A stretch of DNA of 64,000 bases from Meridianimarinicoccus roseus (GTDB lineage Bacteria; Pseudomonadota; Alphaproteobacteria; Rhodobacterales; Rhodobacteraceae): positions 248,001 to 312,000 of the forward strand of contig NZ_QGKU01000048.1 in the NCBI RefSeq assembly GCF_003172915.1, given 5' to 3'. How positions within the stretch are numbered: position 1 is the first letter of the stretch; each line of letters begins with the position of its first letter. A program made the translations under genes and the position numbers. Positions 11,028 through 22,676 of the stretch are shown here, piece by piece. A model generated the notes under the pieces. It saw only the letters and a program-made list of their open reading frames with translations. It was not told the origin of the DNA and ran no database searches.

Positions 11028-11896
11028 GCGGCGCGCAATCACTGTCGCCCGCGCTGGCCGCGCGGCTGGCCAAGCATGCACATCAGCACAAATACGACCA
11101 CGGTCACGCACTGATCGTGGCGGGCGGCCCGGGACGCGGCGGCGCTGCCCGGCTTGCGGCGCGTGCTGCGTTGCGGGTCGGTGCGGGGCTGGTCACCGTC
11201 GGATGCCCCGCCGAAGCGCTGACCGAGAACGCGGCGCAACTGACCTCGGTCATGCTGTGCGCGCTCAAGGGGTCCGCGGGGCTAGAGGACACGCTGGCCG
11301 ACCCGCGCATAGGCGCGCTTTGCCTCGGGCCGGGGCTGGGGCTTGGAACGGAGTCGCGGAACATGGTGCGTGTCGCGCTGGCCACGCGCCGCGCGGTGGT
11401 GCTGGACGCCGACGCGCTGACCAGTTTTTCCGAAGCGCCGCGCGCGCTGTTCGCGCTGTTGCACGGGATGGCGGTGCTGACCCCGCACGAGGGCGAGTTC
11501 CGGCGCCTGTTTCCCGAACAGGCCCGACATCTGGGAGACGATCCACGTGGCGAACGGCTCGATGCGCGCCGCGAAGCGGTTCGGGCGGCCGCCGCCCGTA
11601 GCGGCGCGGTCGTGCTGCTGAAGGGCGCGGTGACGCTGGTGGCCGACCCGTCGGGGCACATGATAGAACAGCACCTGACCGGCGCGGCTGCTGCGCCATG
11701 GCTGGCGACGGCGGGGGCGGGCGACGTTCTCGCTGGGCTGATCACCGGCCTTCTGGCGCGCGGTTTCTCGCCCGTGCAGGCTGCCGAGGCGGGCGCCTGG
11801 CTGCACGCCGCGGCCGCCCGCGCGGTCGGGCCCGGCCTGATCGCCGAGGATCTTCCCGACGCCCTGCCGACGGTGTTCCGGGAACTCGGGCTGTAA
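11024..11896 (+). CDS. nnrD: ADP/ATP-dependent NAD(P)H-hydrate dehydratase (YjeF_C/CARKD domain)
   Basis: Dehydrates S-NAD(P)HX back to NAD(P)H using a nucleoside phosphate. At 290 residues it has ribokinase-like features: YDHGHALIVAGGPGRGGAARLAA near the start (as two motifs), CLGPGLGLG, VLDADALT, LTPHEGEF, and the catalytic loop ATAGAGDVLAG. The GTG start overlaps the preceding stop in GTGA, favouring translational coupling. No sequence is missing between the domains, so this is either a genuine two-gene version or a fused gene split by a single frameshift; the sequence alone cannot decide. Confidence 0.9.
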   Translation: MSGAQSLSPALAARLAKHAHQHKYDHGHALIVAGGPGRGGAARLAARAALRVGAGLVTVGCPAEALTENAAQLTSVMLCALKGSAGLEDTLADPRIGALCLGPGLGLGTESRNMVRVALATRRAVVLDADALTSFSEAPRALFALLHGMAVLTPHEGEFRRLFPEQARHLGDDPRGERLDARREAVRAAAARSGAVVLLKGAVTLVADPSGHMIEQHLTGAAAAPWLATAGAGDVLAGLITGLLARGFSPVQAAEAGAWLHAAAARAVGPGLIAEDLPDALPTVFRELGL

Positions 11897-12018
11897 CGGA
11901 AGCGTGCGGGCGGATGCGGGCCGACTGCGGTGCCATTTTACCCCTCGCATCCCCCGTGGCCCTTTGCTAGAAGGCGCGAAATTCGCGGGCGGCCCTTGGG
12001 CTGCCTGTGCTGGCTTTC

Positions 12019-12103
12019 GCGGGTGTGGCGGAATTGGTAGACGCACCAGATTTAGGTTCTGGCGCCGCAAGGCGTGGGGGTTCAAGTCCCTTCACCCGCA
12101 CCA
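12019..12103 (+). tRNA. tRNA-Leu (anticodon TAG), CCA encoded
   Basis: The acceptor arms GCGGGTG and CACCCGC pair perfectly, followed by discriminator A and an encoded CCA. The anticodon stem CCAGA/TCTGG encloses TTTAGGT, giving anticodon TAG (reads CUN Leu codons). The long variable arm (CGCCGCAAGGCG region) is as expected for a class II tRNA, and the T-arm contains GGTTCAAGTCC. It lies 26 bases upstream of trigger factor. Confidence 0.97.
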
Positions 12104-12129
12104 TGACACGGATATAAGGACGAAGATAC

Positions 12130-13464
12130 ATGCAGGTCACCGAGACCCTGAAGGACGGCCTCAAGCGCGGCTACGAGATCACGCTCACCGCGAGCGAGCT
12201 TGACGCTAAGGTCATGGAAAAGCTGGCCGAGGCGCAGCCCCAGGTCGAGATGAAGGGCTTTCGCAAGGGCAAGGTGCCGATGGCGCTGCTGAAGAAGCAG
12301 TTCGGCGCGCGGGTGATGGGCGAGGCGATGCAGGAAAGCATCGACGGCGCGATGTCCGACCATTTCAAGGAAACCGGTGACCGTCCCGCGCTCCAGCCCG
12401 AGGTCAAGATGACCAACGAGGACTGGAAGGAAGGCGACGACGTCGTGGTATCGCTGAACTACGAGGCGCTGCCGGAGATCCCGGAAACCGACCTTTCCGG
12501 CATCACCCTCGAAAAGATGGTGGTGAAGGCCGACGACGCATCGGTGGACGAGGCGCTTGGCAATCTCGCCGCCTCGGCGCAGGATTTCGCCGACAAGCCC
12601 GAGGGCGAGGCCGCCGAGAGCGGCGATCAGGTCGTGATGGACTTCGTTGGCAAGATCGACGGCGAGCCGTTCGAGGGCGGTGCCGCCGAGGACTACCCGC
12701 TGGTGCTGGGCTCCAATTCGTTCATTCCGGGCTTCGAGGACCAGTTGATCGGCGCAAAGGCCGACACCGAAGTCGCAGCGACCGTGTCTTTCCCCGAAGA
12801 TTACCAGGCGCCGCATCTTGCCGGCAAGGAAGCCGTGTTCGACTGCACGATCAAGGCGGTCAAGGCCCCCAAGGCAGCCGAGATCGACGACGAGCTGGCC
12901 AAGAAATTCGGGGCTGACGATCTGGCCGCGCTGAAGTCGCAGATCGCTGAGAGGCTGGAAGCGGAATACGCAAGCGCATCGCGCGCAGTGATGAAGCGCA
13001 ACCTGCTCGACCGGCTGGACGAACTGGTCAGCTTCGAGCTGCCTCCGACGCTGGTCGATGCCGAAGCCAAGCAGATCGCGCACCAATTGTGGCATGACGA
13101 ACACAAGGACGTGGAGGGCCACGATCATCCCGAGATCGAGCCGACCGACGAGCATGTGAAGCTGGGCGAGCGCCGGGTGCGCCTTGGCCTGTTCCTGGCC
13201 GAGCTTGGCCAGAAGAACAGCATCGAAGTGACCGACGCCGAGATGACACAGGCGGTTATGGCACAGGCGCGCCAGTATCCGGGGCAGGAACGCCAGTTCT
13301 TCGAATTCATCCAGCAGAACCAGCAGATGCAGCAGCAGCTGCGCGCGCCGATCTTCGAGGACAAGGTGGTCGACTACGTGTTCGAACTGGCGACCGTGAC
13401 CGAGAAGGAAGTCAGCAAGGACGAGCTTCAGAAAGCCGTAGAGGCGCTGGACGACGAAGACTGA
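12130..13464 (+). CDS. tig: Trigger factor, ribosome-associated chaperone
   Basis: Binds ribosomal protein L23 at the exit tunnel and shields nascent chains; also a peptidyl-prolyl isomerase. At 444 residues it has the three-domain layout: an N-terminal ribosome-binding domain with the signature loop GFRKGKVP (about residues 44-51), a central FKBP-like domain around [18 protein letters not shown], and the helical C-terminal domain ending in a long acidic helix. The order tRNA-Leu then tig is common in Rhodobacteraceae. A clear terminator follows. Confidence 0.98.
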   Translation: MQVTETLKDGLKRGYEITLTASELDAKVMEKLAEAQPQVEMKGFRKGKVPMALLKKQFGARVMGEAMQESIDGAMSDHFKETGDRPALQPEVKMTNEDWKEGDDVVVSLNYEALPEIPETDLSGITLEKMVVKADDASVDEALGNLAASAQDFADKPEGEAAESGDQVVMDFVGKIDGEPFEGGAAEDYPLVLGSNSFIPGFEDQLIGAKADTEVAATVSFPEDYQAPHLAGKEAVFDCTIKAVKAPKAAEIDDELAKKFGADDLAALKSQIAERLEAEYASASRAVMKRNLLDRLDELVSFELPPTLVDAEAKQIAHQLWHDEHKDVEGHDHPEIEPTDEHVKLGERRVRLGLFLAELGQKNSIEVTDAEMTQAVMAQARQYPGQERQFFEFIQQNQQMQQQLRAPIFEDKVVDYVFELATVTEKEVSKDELQKAVEALDDED

Positions 13465-13533
13465 TCCGCCCGCGCTTGGCCGTCCGCCCTACATGGCGCG
13501 GCGGGACGGTTGCAGGTGACAGGAAAAATCCGG

Positions 13534-13561
13534 GGCCGCCTTTCGAGGCGGCCTTTTTCTT
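13534..13561 (+). terminator. Intrinsic terminator after tig
   Basis: Stem GGCCGCC / GGCGGCC with loop TTTCGA followed by TTTTTCTT, about 70 bases after the tig stop. Confidence 0.9.
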
Positions 13562-13833
13562 GTGCAGTTTTCCAGGCTATCGGCCGGTCAGCGCGGGCAG
13601 GCCCTGACCATTGGTATAGTTATCAGTGCAAAGGGATACGCGTCCTGCGCAGCCGACTTGCATCCGTATAGGTGCTTTCGTCAGCGATTGGCGCGTCGGC
13701 CTGTGGCGCATAGGCTGACAGCGCATCCTTGGAGACGGCGAATGGTCCTGCACTGCCCCGATATCCTGCAATCCGCGGTTCAACCCGCCCAGTCATCGCA
13801 GGTCCGGGTCCGGCGCGCGCGGAACTACGGGTA
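13562..13833. other. Intergenic region between tig and the histidine phosphatase gene
   Basis: A stretch of 272 bases (about 370 from the tig stop including the terminator) between convergent genes. A plus-strand frame runs through it into the antisense of the phosphatase but has no protein character and is treated as a shadow. No RNA or repeat was recognised. Confidence 0.4.
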
Positions 13834-14373
13834 TCAGGGATCGACCAGTACGCTTTCCATTACTGTGACTGCCCCGTCTGGCGCGATACGGATCACGAAC
13901 GCCTCGCCCGACCGGACGCCACGCCCGGTCAGCGCGGTAATGTTGACTTGGTGCGTGACCAGCAGCAGGGGCCCCTCTGCGGCCAGCAGCACCTCGCGCA
14001 GTGCGCGTGTCTGCGCCGGGCCACGCGCGCGGTCGCCGAAGAACGAATTGAGCGCCGGTTCCTCTGTGACTGGTCCCAGCGCCATCAGGCGCGCCGTCTC
14101 GAGGCAGCGGCACCACTGGCTGGAAAGCACCGCGTCGAACCGGGCACCGGCCGCGCGCAGGGTCGCGCCAAGCACTGCCGCCTGTGTCCTGCCCCGTGCG
14201 TCTAGGTTGCGCTGCGTGGCGCAGTCGCGCAGGGTGAAGCCGTCCGGGTCCCCGGTGCCCGGTGCCAGCGCGTGGCGCACGATCAGGTGCGTTCCGGGCT
14301 GGGCCAGCGCGGCAAGATCGGCGGCGCGCCCGGGGACGGCGAGGGCGAGCAGTATGATCAGTAGTTTCCACAT
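13834..14373 (-). CDS. Secreted histidine phosphatase family protein
   Basis: A histidine-acid phosphatase/phosphoglycerate-mutase-like protein of 179 residues with a signal peptide (MWKLLIILLALAVPGRA, cleavage after GRAA likely), so periplasmic. The phospho-accepting motif reads IVRHALAPG (RHA instead of the usual RHG), and the second catalytic His is in THQVNI near the C-terminus, with SSQWCRCLETA between. The start was chosen at the ATG that begins the signal peptide. Substrate unknown; small periplasmic members of this fold act on lipid or sugar phosphates or peptidoglycan precursors. Confidence 0.85.
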   Translation of the reverse strand: MWKLLIILLALAVPGRAADLAALAQPGTHLIVRHALAPGTGDPDGFTLRDCATQRNLDARGRTQAAVLGATLRAAGARFDAVLSSQWCRCLETARLMALGPVTEEPALNSFFGDRARGPAQTRALREVLLAAEGPLLLVTHQVNITALTGRGVRSGEAFVIRIAPDGAVTVMESVLVDP

Positions 14374-14468
14374 GACCGCGAAGATAGGCGGGGGGCGCGT
14401 GTCTGCCACCCTGCTGCGGTCTACGGGGCGGCTGGATGTGGTTTACAAGTGCGGGGAGTGCGAAAGCC

Positions 14469-15026
14469 GTGGCGGATGACGATGACGAACTGAAGCTGGA
14501 AACGCGGGTCGGCCTGCCCGACGCGCTACGCGTGCTGCTGGAGGAGCTTCCGCGCGCGGGTTGGGAGGCGCACCCCGGCTTTCACGGGCTGGCGCGCTTC
14601 TGGATGCAGCGGCACATGCTTTTCCGCCAGATCATGGATGCGCTGACCGAAGAGGCTGAGTTGCGGCTGGACGCGCAGGTTTCGGCCGACCGGCTGGGCG
14701 CGCGGGTGAACCGGCTGGGCGGGATGCTGATGAGCACATTGCACGAGCACCACTCGATCGAGGATACAGTCTATTTCCCCAAGATGCAGGTCATGGAGCC
14801 GCGCCTGCTGCGCGGGTTCACCATGCTCGACAAGGACCACCACGCGCTGGACGAATGGCTGAACCGCTTCGCAGATGCTTCGGCCGGTGTGGTCAACACC
14901 CCGTCGCGGGACACGACCTGGGTGTTTCATTCCGAACTGGAACGACTGGGCCCACTGCTGGAGCGGCACCTGCGCGATGAAGAGGATCTTGTCGTGCCGG
15001 TGATCCTGCGAACCGGGCTACAATGA
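14469..15026 (+). CDS. Hemerythrin-like (HHE) domain protein
   Basis: A cytosolic helical protein of 185 residues with the spaced histidine/acid ligands of a di-iron HHE domain: HPGFHGLARF, RHMLF, HEHHSIEDTVYFP, DKDHHALDEWL and HLRDEEDLVVP. Members bind oxygen, NO or act in iron/oxidative stress. The GTG start has GGGGAG ten bases upstream and removes an unlikely N-terminal extension from an earlier ATG. It converges on the next gene with nine bases between stops. Specific role unknown. Confidence 0.85.
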   Translation: MADDDDELKLETRVGLPDALRVLLEELPRAGWEAHPGFHGLARFWMQRHMLFRQIMDALTEEAELRLDAQVSADRLGARVNRLGGMLMSTLHEHHSIEDTVYFPKMQVMEPRLLRGFTMLDKDHHALDEWLNRFADASAGVVNTPSRDTTWVFHSELERLGPLLERHLRDEEDLVVPVILRTGLQ

Positions 15027-15035
15027 CCCGTCGCC

Positions 15036-15533
15036 CTAGCCGCCGGGCAGTCCAAGATCGGCGGCTGTGAGGTTGAACGCCTTACCGAACCCGCCATTGA
15101 GTGCGGCGCGTTCCACCTCCAGCCGCGCGAAGGAAAAATCCGCGAAATCGATATAGAGTTTCGCCTTGGGGTGCTGAGACATGTAGTGGCCGCGAAGCTG
15201 GGACCAGCCATCGGCGCCATGGGCGATGAACCGTGCGCGGCAGGCCAGCGTCATGCGCGGATGGGTCAGCGGGTCGCCCCGCGGGCCGGGCTCGCCCACC
15301 AGCAGAGAGCAGGTCGGCGTCGCCTGCAGCGCGGCGGTATGCGCCGACAGGTCCGAAATCAGCGTCAGCGGCTGGCCGTCCGGCGCGGTCGCGACGGCGA
15401 TGCGGCTGACCGAGGGTGCGCCGCTGGCCGGGTCGATCACGCCAAGTGCGCCGAACCGCGCGCCAGCCAGCAACTCGCGCGCCAGCGCGCGCGCGTCGTC
15501 ATCCGTGGGGTTGATCGGCGATGTCTCGGCCAT
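15036..15533 (-). CDS. Pyridoxamine 5'-phosphate oxidase-fold protein (HugZ-like)
   Basis: A protein of 165 residues with the flavin/heme-binding split-barrel fold. The N-terminal half is typical: GARFGALGVIDPASGAP, SRIAVATAPDGQPLTLISDL, HTAALQATPTCSLLVGEPG. Then it has DPLTHPRMTL, and YIDFADFSFARLEVERAALNGGFGKA (two motifs) near the C-terminus, where HugZ-type heme oxygenases carry similar sequence. A heme- or flavin-related activity is possible, but no heme-uptake genes are nearby to support it. Confidence 0.8.
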   Translation of the reverse strand: MAETSPINPTDDDARALARELLAGARFGALGVIDPASGAPSVSRIAVATAPDGQPLTLISDLSAHTAALQATPTCSLLVGEPGPRGDPLTHPRMTLACRARFIAHGADGWSQLRGHYMSQHPKAKLYIDFADFSFARLEVERAALNGGFGKAFNLTAADLGLPGG

Positions 15534-15625
15534 GCGTCAAGCCTAGCGCGGCGTGGGCGCGGCGCAAGCAGGAAGGCGGCGCATCCCGGCTCGCCCGTCG
15601 GTCTGCGCGACCTAGCTTGCAAGGC

Positions 15626-16105
15626 ATGACGAATTTGCCGACCGAGAACGTCCAGTCCTATCCCCGCCCGCCACTGCTGGAGCGGGTGCCCCATCGCTTG
15701 CGGGTCGTTTTCGGCGGGCTGACCGTGGCCGATACGTTGGACGGCTGGCGGGTCTGCGAAACCCATCATCCGCCCAGCTATTACATCCCGCTGGGGGACT
15801 GGCTGCCGGGGTCGCTGTTGGCCTGCGACGGTGGGGCGACGGTCTGTGAATGGAAGGGACGTGCGCAGTATCACGACGTGCATGCGGGAGGGCGCGTCGC
15901 TGCGCGCGCGGCGTGGTCCTATCCGCGTCCCACGCCGGGCTTCGCGCCTCTGGCGGGGTGTGCCACGGTCTATCCGCGCGCAATGGATGCTTGCCATGTC
16001 GGGGAGATCGTGGTCACGCCGCAACCCGGCGCGTTCTATGGCGGTTGGGTGACGCCGAACCTGACCGGAAGGATCAAGGGCGCGCCGGGCACTGCGCATT
16101 GGTGA
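15626..16105 (+). CDS. DUF427 domain-containing protein (first of two)
   Basis: A conserved protein of 159 residues with the DUF427 pattern: GGLTVADTLDGWRVCETHHPPSYYIPLGDW, which may be read as two motifs, then CEWKGRAQYHDVH and YPRPTPGFAPLAGCATVYP. DUF427 is a small beta-rich fold whose biochemistry is not established; members are often linked to redox enzymes. The ATG just after AAGG was chosen. A shorter DUF427 protein is encoded at 55718-56059, and the two differ strongly in sequence. Confidence 0.85.
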   Translation: MTNLPTENVQSYPRPPLLERVPHRLRVVFGGLTVADTLDGWRVCETHHPPSYYIPLGDWLPGSLLACDGGATVCEWKGRAQYHDVHAGGRVAARAAWSYPRPTPGFAPLAGCATVYPRAMDACHVGEIVVTPQPGAFYGGWVTPNLTGRIKGAPGTAHW

Positions 16106-16119
16106 CGCCGCGGGCATGA

Positions 16120-16959
16120 TTACCATTCCAGCCAGAGCGCGGCCTTGGTGCCCACCGCGTCGCTACCGTGGAGGCCCCAGATCGCGCTGGTTTCCAGCGA
16201 CACGCCCTGCCACAGGCGCAGCACGAGGCCTGGAACCAGTTTCACGAACGGCTCTGCGCCGGGGTAGTCGCCGGACTGGAGCTGCACCATGTAGGTCCAG
16301 CGCCCCTCGGGCGCGAGCCCTGCGGTTGCGTCCAGCTTCACCGCCCGCCCGCCGGTGTTGCCGCGAAGTTCCAGCGAGCCGTCCAGCGCCAGCCAGCCCG
16401 GTCCCCAGGCGCTGTCGAAACCCATGCCCCAGGACGCAGCGGGGCGCAGGATCGGTTCATGCTCGATCGTCTCCAGCCCGTAGAACAGGCCAAGCTGTTC
16501 ATAGCTGCGCGCGCCGATGCCCAGCTGCACCGCGAAACGGTGCCGCGCGTCCAGCGGCCCGATCGCGTAGCGCAGGAAGGCCACTCCCGCCCAGGTCGGT
16601 TTCTGCAGCCAGTCCGTTGCATCCTCGCGGCCGTCCGTGCGCGGCAGGCCCATCAGGCTGGCGGTAATCTGCCGTCCGGCCCATGCGCCGTTGTCGGCGT
16701 CGTCCTGCCCGGCATCGATCCCGAAGGTCAGCCGCTGCGTCACGCCGATTTCCGCATAGAGTGTCCGGTAGCCGGTGAAATCCGGGCTTGGGTCGGCTTC
16801 GAGTCCGCTGGTCGAGAACGCATTCCTCGTACTGGCGGCTTCGAAGCCGACCGACACGAAGCCGCTTCCGGGCGCGCGTGGCCATGCGCCTGCCGGGGCC
16901 TGCGCAGCGCACAGACCGATCCCCACCGACAGCAGCCAGACGCGCAGCACAGCCCACAT
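16120..16959 (-). CDS. Putative secreted or outer-membrane beta-rich protein
   Basis: A protein of 279 residues with a clear signal peptide (WAVLRVWLLSVGIGLC then AAQAPAGA). The mature part consists of alternating strands with many Gly, Trp and Tyr (GFVSVGFEAAS, TLYAEIGVTQRLTFGIDAG, RFAVQLGIGARSY) and ends in ALWLEW, an aromatic terminus as in outer-membrane barrels. I recognise no family. ATG 16959 is used; a GTG 18 bases upstream is also possible. It stands alone on the minus strand, and role and ligand are unknown. Confidence 0.65.
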   Translation of the reverse strand: MWAVLRVWLLSVGIGLCAAQAPAGAWPRAPGSGFVSVGFEAASTRNAFSTSGLEADPSPDFTGYRTLYAEIGVTQRLTFGIDAGQDDADNGAWAGRQITASLMGLPRTDGREDATDWLQKPTWAGVAFLRYAIGPLDARHRFAVQLGIGARSYEQLGLFYGLETIEHEPILRPAASWGMGFDSAWGPGWLALDGSLELRGNTGGRAVKLDATAGLAPEGRWTYMVQLQSGDYPGAEPFVKLVPGLVLRLWQGVSLETSAIWGLHGSDAVGTKAALWLEW

Positions 16960-17078
16960 GCTTGCGATGCTGACCACTCAAGTTTAACGCATCCTTAACG
17001 CCGCATCATACCTGCTGGGCGTCCGCTTGACTGGTCCGGCGCGCGGGCGCAGGCTGGCCGGGCAGGAGGAGCCTTGCC

Positions 17079-17396
17079 ATGCAGATCATATCCACGTCGC
17101 CGCACCAGACCGTCATCACCACGTTCGAGGTCACGCCGGGCACCTGCCAGGACCTGATCGACGAATTGCGCGATGCCTATGACCACTTCATCTCGCGCCA
17201 GCCCGGCTTCGTGGCTGCCGCGCTGCACGTGAACGACGCCCAGACGCGGATCGCCAACTACAGCCAGTGGCAGCGGCGCGAAGATTTTCAGGCGATGCTG
17301 CGCACCGACGAGATGCGCAGCCGCAACCGCAGGATCAACGCGCTGTGCCGCAGTTTCGAACCGGTGATGTACGACGTGGCGCACACGCTGGGATGA
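17079..17396 (+). CDS. Antibiotic biosynthesis monooxygenase (ABM) domain protein
   Basis: A small ferredoxin-like-fold protein of 105 residues. The ABM pattern is visible: FEVTPGTCQDLIDELRDAYD, then FISRQPGFVAAALHVNDAQT, IANYSQWQRREDFQAML. Members are cofactor-less oxygenases or heme-degrading and signal-binding proteins; the exact activity cannot be assigned. A strong GGAGGAG ribosome site precedes the ATG. It converges with the gcv operon across a shared terminator. Confidence 0.85.
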   Translation: MQIISTSPHQTVITTFEVTPGTCQDLIDELRDAYDHFISRQPGFVAAALHVNDAQTRIANYSQWQRREDFQAMLRTDEMRSRNRRINALCRSFEPVMYDVAHTLG

Positions 17397-17479
17397 ACCC
17401 GCCCGCTCTGCCCGATGGGCGAAACCTCGCCGGCCGGGGTGGGCAGCAAGGCAATGTTCTTTCATGTTGCCTAATGTCA

Positions 17480-17505
17480 AAGGGCGCGCCCGTCGGCGCG
17501 CCCTT
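17480..17505. terminator. Probable bidirectional terminator between the ABM gene and gcvP
   Basis: A perfect 11-bp inverted repeat, AAGGGCGCGCC and GGCGCGCCCTT, with loop CGTC. It lies between convergent stops. The T-tract is short on both strands (CTTCTT on plus, TTTG on minus), so efficiency is uncertain, but position and stability support the call. Confidence 0.75.
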
Positions 17506-17558
17506 CTTGGCTCCGGCGTGGTCAGCCGGTATCGTCCCCGGAACCTTCCGCAAGCCGC

Positions 17559-20405
<2,847 letters not shown>

Positions 20406-20415
20406 GCGATGCTCC

Positions 20416-20775
20416 TTATCCGATGTACTTGTTGTAGGCGGCTTCATCCATCAGGTCGTCCATCTGGGACGGGTCCGAAGGCTTTATCTTGAAGAACCAG
20501 GCTTCGCCGAGCGGGTCGTCATTGACCAGTGCGGGGTTCTCGACCAGCACCTCGTTCACCTCGACGATCTCGCCGTCGATGGGCGCGAGGATGTCCGAGG
20601 CGGCCTTGACGGACTCGATCACGACGATCTCGTCATCCTTGCTGACGGTGATCCCGGCTTCGGGCAGTTCCACGAACACAAGGTCGCCAAGTTGCGTGGC
20701 GGCATGTTCGGTGATCCCCACGACGATCACGTCGTCCTCGGGCCGTAGCCATTCGTGTTCTTCGGTGTATTTCAT
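20416..20775 (-). CDS. gcvH: Glycine cleavage system H protein
   Basis: Lipoyl carrier of 119 residues that shuttles the aminomethyl intermediate between GcvP, GcvT and Lpd. The lipoylated lysine is in [12 protein letters not shown], and the N-terminus [12 protein letters not shown] is family-typical. The start was moved to this ATG because the upstream extension is unlike any GcvH and overlaps gcvT. It lies 25 bases after gcvT. Confidence 0.98.
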   Translation of the reverse strand: MKYTEEHEWLRPEDDVIVVGITEHAATQLGDLVFVELPEAGITVSKDDEIVVIESVKAASDILAPIDGEIVEVNEVLVENPALVNDDPLGEAWFFKIKPSDPSQMDDLMDEAAYNKYIG

Positions 20776-20800
20776 GCCATTTCTCCGGTGTCTGGCAGGG

Positions 20801-21931
20801 TCAGCGTTTGAACTGGGCGGGGCGGAAGGGCATAGCGGTGACCGTCGCGGGCAAGCGTTTGCCGCGCACGTCACCGAAGACGGTGGTGCCCGGATCGGTG
20901 TGCCCGGCGGCGAGGTAGCCCATCGACATCGGCGCCTCGATCCAGGGACCGTAGGCGCCCGAGGTCACGGTGCCGATCGGGTTCTCGGCGGTTTCGTCGG
21001 CGTAGATCGCCGTTCCGGCGCGCATGGGGGCGCGGCCTTCGGGCAGCAGGCCCACGCGCTTGCGCGGGGCGCCCTCCGACATCTGCCGCAGGATCACCTC
21101 ATGCCCGGGAAACCCGCCTTCGCGGTCCCCGCCAAGGCGGCGCACCTTCTGGATCGCCCAGGTCAGGTCTGCTTCCACCGGCGTCGTATCGGGCCCGAGG
21201 TCCGAACCATAGAGGCACAGGCCCGCTTCCAGCCGCAGGCTGTCGCGCGCGCCAAGACCGATCGGGGCGACACTGCTGTCGGACAGCAGGGCGCGGGCCA
21301 GATCCTCGGCGCGGTCGGCCTTGACGGAAATCTCGAACCCGTCCTCGCCGGTATAGCCTGACCGGGAAATCCACAGCGGGCCGAAATCGCTGGGCGCGGT
21401 CATCACGTCCATGAAGCCCATGCCCGTCACGTCGTACACAATCGGCAACATGGCGGCCTCGGCGCTGGGGCCCTGAAGCGCGATCAGCGCGCGGTCCGTG
21501 ACCTCGATCACCTCGCAGCTGTCCGACAGCGCGGCACGCATCCGGGCGATGTCGGCCTGCTTGCAGGCGGCGTTGACCACGACGAAAAGGTGATCGCCTC
21601 GGTTGGCGATCATGAGGTCGTCCTCGATTCCGCCCGCATCGTTGGTGAAGAATCCGTAGCGCTGGCGCCCCTCATGCAGGCCCAGCACGTTGACCGGCAC
21701 CAGCGTTTCCAGCGACCGCGCAGCATCGGCCACGTCGCCGGACCGGGGTACGATCAAAACCTGCCCCATGTGGCTGACATCGAACATACCGGCCTGCCCG
21801 CGGCAGTGCTGGTGTTCCTTCAGCACGCCCATCGGGTATTGCACCGGCATGTCGTAACCGGCGAAGGGCGTCATCTTCGCGCCAAGTTCGGCATGCAACG
21901 CATATAGTGGCGTCCGCTTCAGGTCGGGCAT
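20801..21931 (-). CDS. gcvT: Aminomethyltransferase, glycine cleavage T protein
   Basis: Transfers the methylene group from lipoyl-GcvH to tetrahydrofolate, giving 5,10-methylene-THF and ammonia. At 376 residues it has [28 protein letters not shown] at the N-terminus (as two motifs), then [18 protein letters not shown] and the C-terminal [11 protein letters not shown]. The ATG has GGAGG upstream. First gene of the operon, behind a tandem glycine riboswitch, so expression should follow free glycine. Its product is the likely source of methyl groups used by the divergent betaine operon. Confidence 0.98.
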   Translation of the reverse strand: MPDLKRTPLYALHAELGAKMTPFAGYDMPVQYPMGVLKEHQHCRGQAGMFDVSHMGQVLIVPRSGDVADAARSLETLVPVNVLGLHEGRQRYGFFTNDAGGIEDDLMIANRGDHLFVVVNAACKQADIARMRAALSDSCEVIEVTDRALIALQGPSAEAAMLPIVYDVTGMGFMDVMTAPSDFGPLWISRSGYTGEDGFEISVKADRAEDLARALLSDSSVAPIGLGARDSLRLEAGLCLYGSDLGPDTTPVEADLTWAIQKVRRLGGDREGGFPGHEVILRQMSEGAPRKRVGLLPEGRAPMRAGTAIYADETAENPIGTVTSGAYGPWIEAPMSMGYLAAGHTDPGTTVFGDVRGKRLPATVTAMPFRPAQFKR

Positions 21932-21960
21932 ATCGCCTCCGTATGTGGCCGGATGGCACC

Positions 21961-21996
21961 GGCATCAAAAGGGCGGTATCGCCCCGTGTTGATGCC
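21961..21996 (-). promoter_or_regulatory. Riboswitch expression-platform hairpin before gcvT
   Basis: Directly after aptamer 2 the leader can form a long hairpin: an outer stem GGCATCAA / TTGATGCC and an inner stem GGGCG / CGCCC with loop ATAC. The inner part alone, followed by TTTTG, looks like a weak intrinsic terminator. It sits about 30 bases before the gcvT start. Competition between the aptamer 2 P1 helix and this hairpin is a plausible switch; mechanism not established. Confidence 0.6.
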
Positions 21997-22147
21997 CCCT
22001 CTGTCCGTGCGCCTGAGATCATTATCCCTTCGGCGGGCGCCAGGTGGCGCCACTCTCCAGAGTGTCTGTTCAGCGGCGGTCCTTGTGCCTGAGAGTTTAC
22101 CGGGGCGGTTGCTCCTTCGGCACCGGTCTTGCCGGATTCTCCCGTCG
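21995..22147 (-). ncRNA. Tandem glycine riboswitch upstream of gcvT
   Basis: Read on the minus strand, two consecutive glycine aptamers are visible. Aptamer 1 (about 22147-22072) has GCGACGGGAGA, then GCCGAAGGAGCAACC, then CTCTCAGGCACAAGGACCGC. Aptamer 2 (about 22064-21995) has CTCTGGAGAG, then GCCGAAGGGATAATG, then TCTCAGGCGCACGGACAGAG. The CCGAAGG and CTCAGGC...GGAC blocks are conserved glycine-riboswitch elements, and the outer arms of each aptamer pair. The tandem arrangement before gcv genes is classical. Confidence 0.96.
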
Positions 22148-22150
22148 CTT

Positions 22151-22676
22151 CACTGAGTGCTAGCGCAGGGGCCCTGATCCGGCAAGTGGCTTGGCGGCGC
22201 GCGGCACCTGCATGTCGCTTGGGGATTCGGAAATGTCGCTTTCGGTCGGTCCGATGTTGGTCGTCAAACGGGTCGATTTCACGCGAGTCATGCCGCATCG
22301 GGCGTGTCCAGAGGCGCTCAGAAGGCGGTCGACGAGCCCTGTCGCAAAACAATCACCAAACAAAGACCATAATACTTTCATATGCTTAGGTTCGCAAACT
22401 CGCCTCTTGCGACATTTAATTGCGTGTCACTGTTGATTGAACGGGGGTGTCTGGGTAGCGTCTGGGCAAGTTTGGGTTTGCGGCGCGATGTCGCAGCACC
22501 CGGTCGCTATGAAGAACCCGCACCCGAAAAGTCGGGTCGGCTTGCGACCAAAAGCGTCCGACGTGGCGCGCCGCGTCCCGCAGTTCTGCGGGTCGGCAGA
22601 AACAGAAACCTGCGTTCGACGGTGTTGGCCCTTCCAGGGTCGACCTATGTTGTGCGCCCGGCAACATGGAGCCACG
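22151..22676. promoter_or_regulatory. Divergent control region between the gcv operon and the betaine-synthesis operon
   Basis: About 525 bases with no credible gene. An AT-rich patch (about 22340-22430) is the best place for promoters. Two symmetric elements face the methyltransferase gene: TCGCAA-N9-TTGCGA at 22392-22412 and CCCGCAG-TT-CTGCGGG at 22577-22592, about 85 bases before its ATG. Either could be an operator. The ribosome site GGAG lies at 22668-22671. Confidence 0.5.

Noticed and set aside
13562-14479. Plus-strand frame across the tig-downstream region and the histidine phosphatase
   Set aside because: Antisense to a gene with signal peptide and catalytic motifs; no coding character of its own.
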